A stretch of 31,897 bases of DNA from the NCBI GenBank assembly GCA_045536305.1, contig JAZSNH010000069.1:1-31897 (forward strand), written 5' to 3'. This document shows, piece by piece, positions 23,403 through 31,401 of the stretch (positions within the stretch are counted from its first letter, which is position 1; each line of letters starts with the position of its first letter). The position numbers were made by a program, and so were the translations under genes. This DNA comes from JAISGQ01 sp045536305. Lineage in GTDB: Bacteria > Bacillota > Clostridia > Oscillospirales > Acutalibacteraceae. The notes below the pieces were generated by a model. It saw nothing but the letters and a program-made list of their open reading frames with translations, was not told where the DNA came from and did not search any database.

Positions 23403-25778
23403 ATGCTTATTTCTATGAACTGGATAAATGAGTTCGTCGACCTCAAGGGTCTTGATCTTGATAATCTTATCCATCGCTTCACCCTCTCTACTGCTGAGGT
23501 TGAAGATATTTTCCACATGGGAGAAAACCTTACAGGTGTCGTTACCGCTAAGATCCTTTCCGTTGAACAGCATCCTAAAAAGGAAAAGATCCACATGCTC
23601 AAGGTAGATAAAGGCGACGAGATCGTAGATATCGTCTGCGGTGCCCCCAATGTCCGCGAGGGTCTTATCGTTCCTCTCGCCACCGACGGCGCTAATGTAA
23701 ACGGATATCCCATCAAGGTTGCAAAGGTTTACGGCTATATGAGCCACGGCATGTGCTGCTCAGAGGCTGAGCTTGGCATTTCTGCCGACGGAAGCGGTCT
23801 TATGGAGCTTCCCGACGATACGCCTCTGGGTGTTGATATCCGTGATATCTATGATATTCGCGATACTGTCTTTGAGGTTGACAACAAATCTCTTACCAAC
23901 CGTCCCGACCTTTGGGGTCATTACGGCATTGCCCGTGAATTTTCAGCTCTTACAGGCAGACCTCTCAAGCCATTTGAACGCAGGGATAAAAAAGCTTTCA
24001 AAAACCTTCCGAAGGTTGATATCGACATAAAGGACAAGAAGAACTGCTTCCGCTACACTTCCGTAAAGGTCGAAAATGTAACCGTTCAGAAGAGTCCGAC
24101 CAATATGCGTATCCGTCTGCACTACTGCGGAACAAGAGCTATAAATCTTCTTGCCGATCTTACAAACTACCTTATGCTCGAGCTCGGTCAGCCCATGCAT
24201 GCATTCGATCTGAGAAAGGTCAGCAAGATCGAGGTTCAGCGATTTGAAAAGCCCTTCACCTTCCAAACGCTTGACGATACAGAGCGCACCATCGACCCCG
24301 ACACACTGATGATCACCAGCGGCGGCGAACCTGTAGCTATTGCAGGCATAATGGGCGGTCTTGCTTCCGAGATAGAGGATGATACCACCTCACTGCTCCT
24401 CGAAAGCGCTACCTTTGACGCAGTTTCTATCAGAAAGAGCGCAACAAGACTCGGAATGAGAACCGATGCTTCTGCTCGCTACGAAAAAACTCTCGACCCC
24501 GAAAACACTCTGCCCGCTGTTGAGCGCTATCTGTATCTTCTTGAGCAGATAGACCCCGACGCAAGGGTTATTTCCGCTGTCACCGACAACTATCCCACAA
24601 AGTATAAGAAGATCAGTCTTGACTTTGATAAGAAGTATGTTGACAGATATACCGGCATAAAGATTACCAATGCAAGAATCATCAAAACTCTTGAATCTCT
24701 CGGCTTTACCGTCAGACATGAAAAGAACAGCTTCTCTGTTGATGTCCCCTCCTGGAGAGCTACCAAGGATGTTACAATAAAGGCTGATATCATTGAGGAG
24801 ATCACCAGAATTTACGGCTATGACAACTTCGAAATAAAGACCGCTCCTTCTCCCCTCTATCCTGTCCGTGAAGCCGAGGGCAGACGCGATGATTTTATGG
24901 TTAAGAACCTCCTTGCCGACCGCTTCTCTCTCCATGAAGTCCACTCTTACATCTGGGCAGACGGCAAGAAGTTCAAGGAAATCGGCATCGATATCGAGGA
25001 CAATGTCAAGCTTGTAAACTCCATTAACCCCGATCAGATCGTTATCAGAAACAGCATGATCCCCACTCTTCTTTCCATGACCGCCGAAAACAAGCTTTTT
25101 GATTCCTCTTTCGGTATATTTGAAATAGGCAGAGTTGTTGAGGGCCTTAAGGCTGACGGCCTCTGCAACGAGAGGAAGAAGCTCGGACTTATACTTTTCT
25201 CAAAGACCGAAAGCGAAAAGGCTCTTTACCTCAAGCTTAAGGATATCCTTATGACCGTCAATGCAGTTGTAAAGGGCGGCACACTGTCTCTTTGCAGCGC
25301 AGAGAGCGTATCCCATGCATGGCAGCACCCGGTCAACACTGCTGAGATAACTCGCGGCGGCGAAACACTCGGCTTTATCACCGCTATACATCCTGCCGTA
25401 TGTGCAAAGATCGATAAAAAGGCTTCCGTTGTTGCACTTGAGCTTGATATGGATGCTCTTTCTTCCGAAGCTACTGCCGGCATCAGCTACGCCGATCCCA
25501 GCAAGTTCCCCGAAATGGATATAGACTTGACTCTGCTCCTCGAAAAGGGCGGTCAGTACCGCACTGTCAAGGAAATCATTGATACCGTTGAAAGTGACAT
25601 TCTCAAAGGAGTTTCCCTCGCTGACGTTTATGAGGGTGCAGAGCTCAACGGTGCTCGAGCTGTCACCGTACGTCTTACTTTCTCCTCCGACGAGAGAACT
25701 CTTTCGGGTGATGAAGTTCAGGCTGAAGTTTCAAAGGTTCTTGAGGCTCTTAATTTAAATGGCATCAAGATGAAATAA
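23403..25778 (+). CDS. pheT: Phenylalanine--tRNA ligase beta subunit
   Basis: The editing and tRNA-binding subunit, 791 residues, of normal length. Domains in order: OB-fold tRNA-binding (EMAP-II type) at about 39-150 with IVDIVCGAPNV and GVCCSEAELG-like HGMCCSEAELG; B3/4 editing domain from about 210 with RLHYCGTRAINLLADLTNYLMLELGQPMHAFDL; B5 at about 400-470; the core catalytic-like domain; and the ferredoxin-like anticodon-binding domain at about 700-790 ending in EVSKVLEALNLNG. GGGAGGG precedes the ATG. Under control of the T-box upstream of pheS. Confidence 0.98.
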   Translation: MLISMNWINEFVDLKGLDLDNLIHRFTLSTAEVEDIFHMGENLTGVVTAKILSVEQHPKKEKIHMLKVDKGDEIVDIVCGAPNVREGLIVPLATDGANVNGYPIKVAKVYGYMSHGMCCSEAELGISADGSGLMELPDDTPLGVDIRDIYDIRDTVFEVDNKSLTNRPDLWGHYGIAREFSALTGRPLKPFERRDKKAFKNLPKVDIDIKDKKNCFRYTSVKVENVTVQKSPTNMRIRLHYCGTRAINLLADLTNYLMLELGQPMHAFDLRKVSKIEVQRFEKPFTFQTLDDTERTIDPDTLMITSGGEPVAIAGIMGGLASEIEDDTTSLLLESATFDAVSIRKSATRLGMRTDASARYEKTLDPENTLPAVERYLYLLEQIDPDARVISAVTDNYPTKYKKISLDFDKKYVDRYTGIKITNARIIKTLESLGFTVRHEKNSFSVDVPSWRATKDVTIKADIIEEITRIYGYDNFEIKTAPSPLYPVREAEGRRDDFMVKNLLADRFSLHEVHSYIWADGKKFKEIGIDIEDNVKLVNSINPDQIVIRNSMIPTLLSMTAENKLFDSSFGIFEIGRVVEGLKADGLCNERKKLGLILFSKTESEKALYLKLKDILMTVNAVVKGGTLSLCSAESVSHAWQHPVNTAEITRGGETLGFITAIHPAVCAKIDKKASVVALELDMDALSSEATAGISYADPSKFPEMDIDLTLLLEKGGQYRTVKEIIDTVESDILKGVSLADVYEGAELNGARAVTVRLTFSSDERTLSGDEVQAEVSKVLEALNLNGIKMK

Positions 25779-25803
25779 ATATTTTCAGAAAGGAAAAATC
25801 GCA

Positions 25804-26115
25804 ATGGATAACATTAAAGAATTTATCGAAAAAGCAGTTGCCAAAATTAAGGACGCTCCCGAGCTTCTCAAGAAGTTCAAGGAGGATCCGAAGGGTACTA
25901 TCAAGGGACTCTTCGGTGATATGGATGAGCTTCCCCTCGCAGCTATCGTTGATGCCGTAAAGGATAAGCTCGGCGGCGACAAGGACGAGGATAAGAAGGA
26001 CGAGGAAAAAGACGGCAATATCCTTGAAAATATCAAGGATAAGATCGAGGATAGCAACATCGTTGATGGTCTCAAAGACAAGATCGGCGGTCTTTTCAAG
26101 AAGGACAACGACTGA
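25804..26115 (+). CDS. Small charged amphipathic protein in the pheST operon (103 aa)
   Basis: Function unknown. It has no signal or membrane segment. It contains three imperfect copies of a 12-residue helical unit, xIVDxxKDKxGG, at 47-58 (AIVDAVKDKLGG), 72-83 (NILENIKDKIED) and 85-96 (NIVDGLKDKIGG), separated by a Lys/Asp/Glu-rich linker. A glycine-phenylalanine motif GLFG recurs at 35-38 and GGLF at 95-98. AAAGGAAA precedes ATG. Only 25 bases separate it from pheT and no terminator intervenes, so it is under the T-box. Codon use is strongly biased toward AAG, GAC and ATC, as in a well expressed gene. Confidence 0.85.
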   Translation: MDNIKEFIEKAVAKIKDAPELLKKFKEDPKGTIKGLFGDMDELPLAAIVDAVKDKLGGDKDEDKKDEEKDGNILENIKDKIEDSNIVDGLKDKIGGLFKKDND

Positions 26116-26116
26116 T

Positions 26117-26160
26117 AAAAAGCAAAGAGGTTCGGCCTGCGCCGAACCTCTTTGCTTTTT
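26117..26160 (+). terminator. 20-bp intrinsic terminator of the pheST operon
   Basis: AAAAAGCAAAGAGGTTCGGC (26117-26136) is perfectly complementary to 26141-26160, loop CTGC, ending in TTTTT. Confidence 0.93.
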
Positions 26161-26310
26161 AAGCTTGTCAAAAAACGTATTATTGTCAACAAGTTCGCCA
26201 AAGGCGAATGCCGGGGATAAAATGGTGGTAGTCTGCAAACTGCTTAACCATGCGATTTTTAAATTCTCTCCCTCCACTCCCATCATCAGAGGGAGGCATT
26301 TGGGAGGTTT
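26161..26310. repeat. Composite of hairpins including dispersed repeat copy 2
   Basis: A gene-free segment with TTCGCC-AAA-GGCGAA (26193-26207), an imperfect arm pair ATGGT...ACCAT (26222-26252) around CTGCAAACTGC, and CTCCCTCC...TCAGAGGGAGGC (26266-26298), which shares its core with copy 1 at 22262-22300. No coding sequence is convincing on either strand. It looks like a non-coding mobile or palindromic repeat of the host genome. Confidence 0.45.
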
Positions 26311-26346
26311 TTTCTCTTTATTAAAGCTTTGCAGAAACATCATTTT

Positions 26347-27045
26347 TTATTCTATCGTAAATTCTGCGTAAAATATGGCTTTTTCGTAACTGCCCGTTTC
26401 ATTCGAATTCATTATTTCCCTGCCTATTCTGTATTGCCCCGCAGGAAGATCGCCGTAGAGCCATTCCCAGTTTATTTCCCAATCGACTGCTCCGTTTTCT
26501 CTGATAGTATATGCCACATCATCCCAGCCTACTTCCCATTCGCCAAGCTCCTTGTAGCTTACTCTGAGCCAATCTTTACCTTTTAGTCTTTCTATAACGT
26601 AATAGCTGCCTGTTGTAAGACTACCGGAGGAAGCCGTGCCTGAATGCTCACAGATAAGCTTCATTCCGCTGCATGTCACGTCTTGTGCGGAAAGCTTTAT
26701 GCCCCAATCGGGCACAGACGCGCTTCGAATTTTTTCAACGGAATAAATTTCCCCGAGTCCAAGGGGATATGTCTCCATAACATTACCGTTAAAGCTTACC
26801 CGTATCACATCTCCTGCAGAAAAGCTCTCTTCTTCGGGCACTGTTTTTCTGCTTACATGTACAGGCGATTCCAATGCAATCCCACATGAACCAGGCTCTG
26901 TAACCTTTACAAGAAAGTATGTCTCGTATACCGCAGTTATCTCTGCGGTAAAATACGCACCTGTCGGGTTTTTCACAGGCTTTTTGCAGCCAGGCACCGC
27001 CGATATGCACAGCAGCAGCAAAATCAGGACACTGATTTTTTTCAT
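26347..27045 (-). CDS. Lipoprotein with DUF3221-like and bacterial Ig-like domains (232 aa)
   Basis: Signal ends in AVPGC (lipid Cys20). Residues about 29-105 (FTAEITAVYETYFLVKVTEP, then FSAGDVIRVSFNG) resemble DUF3221/YobA-type small beta domains. Residues about 110-232 match a bacterial Ig-like domain: SYYVIERLKGKDWLRV, WDDVAYTIRENG, WEINWEWLYGDLPAGQYRIGR. It is placed outside the membrane. GCAGGTGAT precedes ATG. The start lies 15 bases after the beta-propeller gene, so both are probably made together; what they bind is unknown. Confidence 0.86.
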   Translation of the reverse strand: MKKISVLILLLLCISAVPGCKKPVKNPTGAYFTAEITAVYETYFLVKVTEPGSCGIALESPVHVSRKTVPEEESFSAGDVIRVSFNGNVMETYPLGLGEIYSVEKIRSASVPDWGIKLSAQDVTCSGMKLICEHSGTASSGSLTTGSYYVIERLKGKDWLRVSYKELGEWEVGWDDVAYTIRENGAVDWEINWEWLYGDLPAGQYRIGREIMNSNETGSYEKAIFYAEFTIE

Positions 27046-27060
27046 TTTATCACCTGCTCA

Positions 27061-28932
27061 TTATTTATTGATATTACTAAGCTTAAGGCTTTTTTCAGGT
27101 GCAAAGGTTTCAAGAGAGAATGTTTCAATACTGTCGTTTGTGCAAATATAGAATCTGTCCTTTATGAACAAGCCTCTTACATTTCCTTTCCAAATGTCTG
27201 TTTCAACCTCGTTTTTAAGGAAAAAGCCGTTTGTATCGTCATAGCCGTAGACAAGATATCCAGACTCGGCAGGGAATGCGATAAGATTCTTTTCCTCAGA
27301 TATAAGGATAGCCTTGTGGTTGTATGTTGCCTCAGACCATCCCTCATCAAGCACCAGCTTGTGCTTTTCGGTTACGCGGTGAGGATCTGACGTATCGAAC
27401 ATTGAAAGCTTCAGCCCATTTGTTCTGCCCGTTTTTTCGTCTGCATCAAACCCGAGTCCGAACAGTCTGCCTTCGCTGAATTTATGGAGATAGCTTGAGA
27501 ATCCCGGAATTTTCAGCTCGGACAGTATCTTCGGACTGCTCGGATCGCTCAGATCAACGGTAAAGAGAGGATCGACCTGTCGGAAGGTCACAAAATATGC
27601 AGTATCTCCGTCAAAGCGTACCGATTTTACCGATTCTCCCTCTGCAAGGTTGTCTGTCTTTCCCACAAGATTTAACTCGCTGTCAAGAACATAAAGCCCG
27701 TTTGTTTCTATGCTCTCATATTCGTATTTATCAAGTCCGTCGGTATATATGGTAGATATCCAGATTTCGTCTGTAGTGACAAATCTGTAATTGCCGTTAT
27801 ATTCGTCAATTGAAAACTGGTTTAGGAGCATGCCCGGAAGCGTGCCTGCCGCTTTTTCGGTTATTTTTCCGTTTTCGAGGTCATAAAGCAGTACGGATGT
27901 GGTGTATGTACCTGTTGTTCTTATATAATTTTTTTCCTTCTCCACACCTTCGCTCTCCTCATTTTTATATCTCGAAAAGGCAAGCACAAGGCTGTCGGAA
28001 TCTGCATAAACCGTGCCGTCGCCTCCGAGAGCCGCCTTGATGCAGTCATACTGCTCTGCGTTCTCTACATCGATACAGGTGATGATATTATACATAGCGC
28101 TTTCCACCTCGGGAAAGATGCATATATCCTCGCAGGCGATGAGCGTTTCTGTTTCATCTGCACATACCGACGGCACAAAGGTTGACGGGTTCTTTACGTC
28201 AATATTTTCGCTCCATACTCTTTCTGTTGTGATTGTATAAAGCTTGCTTTCTATCATTCGCGAGGACATGATATTTCCATCCTGAATAAATTTGTTTCGA
28301 AGCTTCAGAGCGCGCTTGTCTGCGGCATCGTAGACAAGGACGATTGCCTTCTGCTTCCACTTTCCGTCATATCCGTCTTCGTTTCCGTTTTCCCAGCAAT
28401 AGAGCTGCCAGTCGTTCAAACTGAGTATCACCGCAATACTGTTTCCGTATACGTACATCTGATCGACATTGGAATATCCGTTGTATTCAAGCTCAAAGGT
28501 GCATTGCTCTGTCAGAGTTTCTGCATCGACTATCGTAAGATTTCCGCTTCTGAGCATATAGATATAGCGGCCGTCGGTTTTGATGATATCTCCTTCGTCA
28601 ACGCCCTGCACCTGCACATTGGTATCCGAATAATCGGGTGCCACCGGTGCTGACGGAGCCATAGGTGCTGTGACTGCATCGTTTACAGCGCCATTCATAG
28701 CAACAGCATCTTCCGCCTCAAAAAAAGTGTCGAAGCCGCTTGTGTTTTTCGAAATATTTTTGATCACATCATATATTTCCTTGTATTCTTCCGGCTTGTT
28801 CAGCTCTGCGCTTGCCGCCGAGGGCAGCGAGAGGCCTTCTTTCTTTGAACAGGCGCTCATTCCGAGCATCGTGATCATCACTGCCAGACAAAGCAGGATT
28901 CCCGAAATTCTTATCAAGCTTCTCTTTTTCAT
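27061..28932 (-). CDS. Secreted beta-propeller lipoprotein (623 aa)
   Basis: Belongs to the bacterial beta-propeller domain family (distantly WD40-like). Signal with GMSAC (lipid Cys28); a Pro/Ala linker (MAPSAPVAPDYS, about 91-102); then the family hallmark NVQVQGVDEGDIIKTDGRYIY from about 105; several blades follow with DAADKRALKLRNKF, ITCIDVENAEQYDCIKAAL, and DPLFTVDLSDPSSPKILSELKIPGFSSYLH. The length of about 600 is typical. Family members often accompany ECF sigma factors and anti-sigma factors, but none is in this window. A possible ECF-type promoter lies just upstream. Confidence 0.92.
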   Translation of the reverse strand: MKKRSLIRISGILLCLAVMITMLGMSACSKKEGLSLPSAASAELNKPEEYKEIYDVIKNISKNTSGFDTFFEAEDAVAMNGAVNDAVTAPMAPSAPVAPDYSDTNVQVQGVDEGDIIKTDGRYIYMLRSGNLTIVDAETLTEQCTFELEYNGYSNVDQMYVYGNSIAVILSLNDWQLYCWENGNEDGYDGKWKQKAIVLVYDAADKRALKLRNKFIQDGNIMSSRMIESKLYTITTERVWSENIDVKNPSTFVPSVCADETETLIACEDICIFPEVESAMYNIITCIDVENAEQYDCIKAALGGDGTVYADSDSLVLAFSRYKNEESEGVEKEKNYIRTTGTYTTSVLLYDLENGKITEKAAGTLPGMLLNQFSIDEYNGNYRFVTTDEIWISTIYTDGLDKYEYESIETNGLYVLDSELNLVGKTDNLAEGESVKSVRFDGDTAYFVTFRQVDPLFTVDLSDPSSPKILSELKIPGFSSYLHKFSEGRLFGLGFDADEKTGRTNGLKLSMFDTSDPHRVTEKHKLVLDEGWSEATYNHKAILISEEKNLIAFPAESGYLVYGYDDTNGFFLKNEVETDIWKGNVRGLFIKDRFYICTNDSIETFSLETFAPEKSLKLSNINK

Positions 28933-28976
28933 ATTTATCCGCCCTTTTTAAATGGTCTTTATAAATAAAACACTTC

Positions 28977-29004
28977 AACGCAGTAAATGGTTGGTATGTT
29001 TTCA
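28977..29004 (-). promoter_or_regulatory. Possible ECF-type promoter of the beta-propeller operon
   Basis: On the minus strand TGAAAAC (28998-29004) and CGTT (28977-28980) are 17 bases apart, close to the TGAAAC-N16/17-CGT pattern of ECF sigma factors. No good sigma-A -35/-10 pair was found in the same stretch. Short motifs, so weak evidence. Confidence 0.28.
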
Positions 29005-29011
29005 AAATTAT

Positions 29012-29051
29012 AGAAAAAGAGGAGAACTCCACAGAGTCCTCCTCTTTTTCT
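29012..29051 (-). terminator. Terminator of the his operon
   Basis: AGAAAAAGAGGAG (29012-29024) pairs with CTCCTCTTTTTCT (29039-29051); an inner ACTC/GAGT pair extends the stem past an A-C mismatch. The T-run on the minus strand ends the his transcript about 150 bases after hisIE and before the beta-propeller gene. Confidence 0.85.
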
Positions 29052-29203
29052 GTCGGCGTTTTTAAATATAAGAAAACCACAAACAAAACCATTTTAAAAA
29101 TCCTACTAACGCCGAACACGCAGGATTTAATTTGTACAAAGGTATTCCTCTGTACATTTATATTAACCCCGAAAGTAAGATTTTTGTGACAGGTTTTGTT
29201 TTT
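29052..29203. other. Gene-free 3' region after hisIE with TGTACA inverted repeat
   Basis: No gene is convincing. TGTACAAAGG-N4-CCTCTGTACA (29133-29156) is a dyad with one mismatch pair; it may be an mRNA 3' structure or a regulator site. The remainder is AT-rich. Confidence 0.4.
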
Positions 29204-29851
29204 TTAAACCATTTTTTCTTGTTTTACCTTTTTATCGATAACATGACGCGAGGCAAGTTCAGAACGAATATCGTCAAGAGAGATTCCCATTTCGACCATG
29301 AGCACCATGACATGGTACGCAAGATCCGCTATTTCATATATGGTCTCCTTTTTATCGTTGCCCTTGCCTGCTACGATAACCTCGGTGGATTCTTCTCCAA
29401 CTTTTTTGAGGATCTTATCGATTCCCTTTTCAAAAAGATAGGTTGTGTAGGAGCCTTCCTTTTTGTCGGTCTTTCTTCCTTCGATAAGCTCCATAAGAGC
29501 ATCCATTGTAAAATCATTGATGTCGTCGTTTTCAAATATGACTTCGTTAAAGCAGGAATCTGCACCGGTGTGGCAGGCAGGACCTTTTTTCTTTACTACA
29601 ACAGTCAGTGCGTCACGGTCGCAGTCGGCAGTGATCGAAATTATCTCCTGAGTGTTGCCGCTGGTCTCACCCTTTCTCCACAGCTCCTGCCTCGAACGGG
29701 AATAAAAGCAGGTTCGCTTTTCTTCCATGCTTATCTTCAGGCTTTCTGCGTTCATGTATGCAACGGTAAGAACCTTTCGGCTGTATGCATCTACAACAAC
29801 TGCAGGTATAAGTCCCTTTTCGTCAAATTTGAGTGTACTGATATCTATCAT
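29204..29851 (-). CDS. hisIE: Bifunctional phosphoribosyl-AMP cyclohydrolase / phosphoribosyl-ATP pyrophosphatase
   Basis: Catalyses steps 2 and 3 of histidine biosynthesis. The N-terminal HisI domain (about 1-108) has TCFYSRSRQELWRKGETSGN, the metal and zinc residues DCDRDALT (D76, C77, D78, D80) and GPACHTG (C93, H94) with C100. The C-terminal HisE domain (about 112-205) has EESTEVIVAGK near 153 and DLAYHVMVLM. The fusion is common in bacteria. It starts 16 bases after the hisF stop. AGAAAGGCAG lies upstream of ATG. Confidence 0.97.
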   Translation of the reverse strand: MIDISTLKFDEKGLIPAVVVDAYSRKVLTVAYMNAESLKISMEEKRTCFYSRSRQELWRKGETSGNTQEIISITADCDRDALTVVVKKKGPACHTGADSCFNEVIFENDDINDFTMDALMELIEGRKTDKKEGSYTTYLFEKGIDKILKKVGEESTEVIVAGKGNDKKETIYEIADLAYHVMVLMVEMGISLDDIRSELASRHVIDKKVKQEKMV

Positions 29852-29867
29852 TTTCTATCTGCCTTTC

Positions 29868-30626
29868 TTACAGTCTCATATTTATTCCCTGAGCGCTGAG
29901 TTCTTTTTTCAGATCGGAAATTTTTACCTCGCCAAAATGGAATATAGATGCCGCGAGACCTGCATCAACCTTCGGGAGAGTTTTAAAAAGAGTTGTGAAA
30001 TCATCAATGCAGCCTGCGCCGCCCGATGCGATAACGGGAACCTCCACAGCATTGCACACTGCTTCGAGCATCTCTATATCAAAGCCCTTTTTTACGCCGT
30101 CGGTATCTATGCTGTTGACAACTATCTCGCCTGCGCCCATATCGACACATCTTTTTATCCACGAAATAGCTTCCATGCCTGTATCAACCCTGCCGCCCTG
30201 AGCGAAAACCCGAAATTCGTTTTCGACTCGCTTTATATCGGCAGAAAGCACCACGCACTGGTCGCCATAGCGCTGTGCGGCTTCATAAACAAGGTTTGGA
30301 TTTCTTATCGCGCCGGAATTTACGCTGACCTTATCAGCTCCGCATTTGAGCACTCTGTCGAAATCGTCGAGCGTATTGATTCCTCCGCCGACAGTCAGGG
30401 GGATGAATATTTTGCTCGCTACCTCGGTGAGCGCCTCGGTAAACAGCTTTCTGCCTTCCGCAGAGGCTGTTATGTCATAGAATACAAGCTCATCGGCTCC
30501 GTTTTCACTGTAGTAGCTGCCAAGCTCCACAGGAGAGGAAACATCGCTCAGCCCTTGGAAATTGACACCCTTTACCACTCTGCCGTTTTTTACATCAAGG
30601 CAGGGGATTATTCTCTTTGTTATCAT
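29868..30626 (-). CDS. hisF: Imidazole glycerol phosphate synthase cyclase subunit
   Basis: With HisH, converts PRFAR and ammonia into IGP and AICAR. A (beta/alpha)8 barrel of 252 residues: MITKRIIPCLDVKNGRVVKGV contains the catalytic Asp11; SADIKR near 130 holds the second Asp; VGGGI and SGGAG are the phosphate loops. ATGA overlap with the hisA stop couples translation. Sequence is complete and of usual length. Confidence 0.98.
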   Translation of the reverse strand: MITKRIIPCLDVKNGRVVKGVNFQGLSDVSSPVELGSYYSENGADELVFYDITASAEGRKLFTEALTEVASKIFIPLTVGGGINTLDDFDRVLKCGADKVSVNSGAIRNPNLVYEAAQRYGDQCVVLSADIKRVENEFRVFAQGGRVDTGMEAISWIKRCVDMGAGEIVVNSIDTDGVKKGFDIEMLEAVCNAVEVPVIASGGAGCIDDFTTLFKTLPKVDAGLAASIFHFGEVKISDLKKELSAQGINMRL

Positions 30627-31339
30627 GAGCGCACCTCCCTGATGGCTTCATCGAGAGAGAGCATGCCCGTATAAAGCGCCTTTCCAAGTATCGCTCCGTG
30701 GATATCAAGAGCCTTGAGCTTATGTATATCCTCTATGGTCGATACACCGCCGGATGCGATTATATCAAGTCCGAGCTCCTTGGACATTGCCTCGTAAAGC
30801 TCGAAATTTGCACCGCCGAGCAGGCCGTCCTTCGATATATCTGTGCAGATAATAGTCTTTACTCCTGCCTTCTGCATTTCCTTGCAGAAGGTCATGCACT
30901 CCTTATCTGTGACCTCCTGCCAGCCGCGTATGGCAACAAAGCCGTCGCGCACATCCACGCCTACCGCTATCTTATCGCCGTAGAGCTTTACCATTTCATT
31001 CACAAAGCCTGCCTGAGTCAGCGCCGCCGTTCCGAGAATAACTCGCATAACGCCTGCATCGATATATTTTTTTACCGTTTCCGCAGATCGGATTCCTCCG
31101 CCGACTTCTGTTTTCAGTCCGATTTTCCTTATTATCTCGGATATAAGCTCAATATTGGGAGTATCTCCTGTTTTGGCACCCTCAAGGTCTACAACATGTA
31201 GATATTCCGCTCCTGCGTTGCGGAAGCTTTCCGCAACGGAAAGGGGATCTTCACTGTATACGGTCATCTGCTCGTAGTCCCCTCGGACCAGTCGGACAGC
31301 TTTACCCTTTATAAGGTCAATGGCAGGATAGAGTTTCAT
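30623..31339 (-). CDS. hisA: ProFAR isomerase
   Basis: Isomerises ProFAR to PRFAR. A (beta/alpha)8 barrel of 238 residues: MKLYPAIDLIKGKAVRLVRG with catalytic Asp8, VGGGIRSAE phosphate loop, GVDVRDG with the second Asp (about residue 129) and ASGGVST. The ATG at 31339 starts the protein exactly at the conserved MKLYPAIDL; a GTG four codons earlier is possible. The ribosome binding site is weak (GTGG eight bases upstream). Overlaps hisF by ATGA. Confidence 0.97.
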   Translation of the reverse strand: MKLYPAIDLIKGKAVRLVRGDYEQMTVYSEDPLSVAESFRNAGAEYLHVVDLEGAKTGDTPNIELISEIIRKIGLKTEVGGGIRSAETVKKYIDAGVMRVILGTAALTQAGFVNEMVKLYGDKIAVGVDVRDGFVAIRGWQEVTDKECMTFCKEMQKAGVKTIICTDISKDGLLGGANFELYEAMSKELGLDIIASGGVSTIEDIHKLKALDIHGAILGKALYTGMLSLDEAIREVRS

Positions 31340-31401
31340 AATATCAACCACATTTTCTTAAATTTTCATTTTTGTTTTTCATGAATTTTCAGTGCAATGC
31401 A

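Noticed and set aside
22889..23716. Minus-strand frames of 124-275 codons across the pheS-pheT junction
   Set aside because: Antisense shadows of two unambiguous synthetase genes.
25765..26343. Minus-strand frames of 138 and 192 codons opposite the 103-residue gene
   Set aside because: They run through the terminator and repeat region, and their sequence is low-complexity complement of the Lys/Asp-rich gene.
29132..30674. Two long plus-strand open frames (255 and 315 codons) opposite hisIE and hisF
   Set aside because: They are antisense to well-conserved histidine genes, lack family features and ribosome binding sites, and mirror their codon periodicity.
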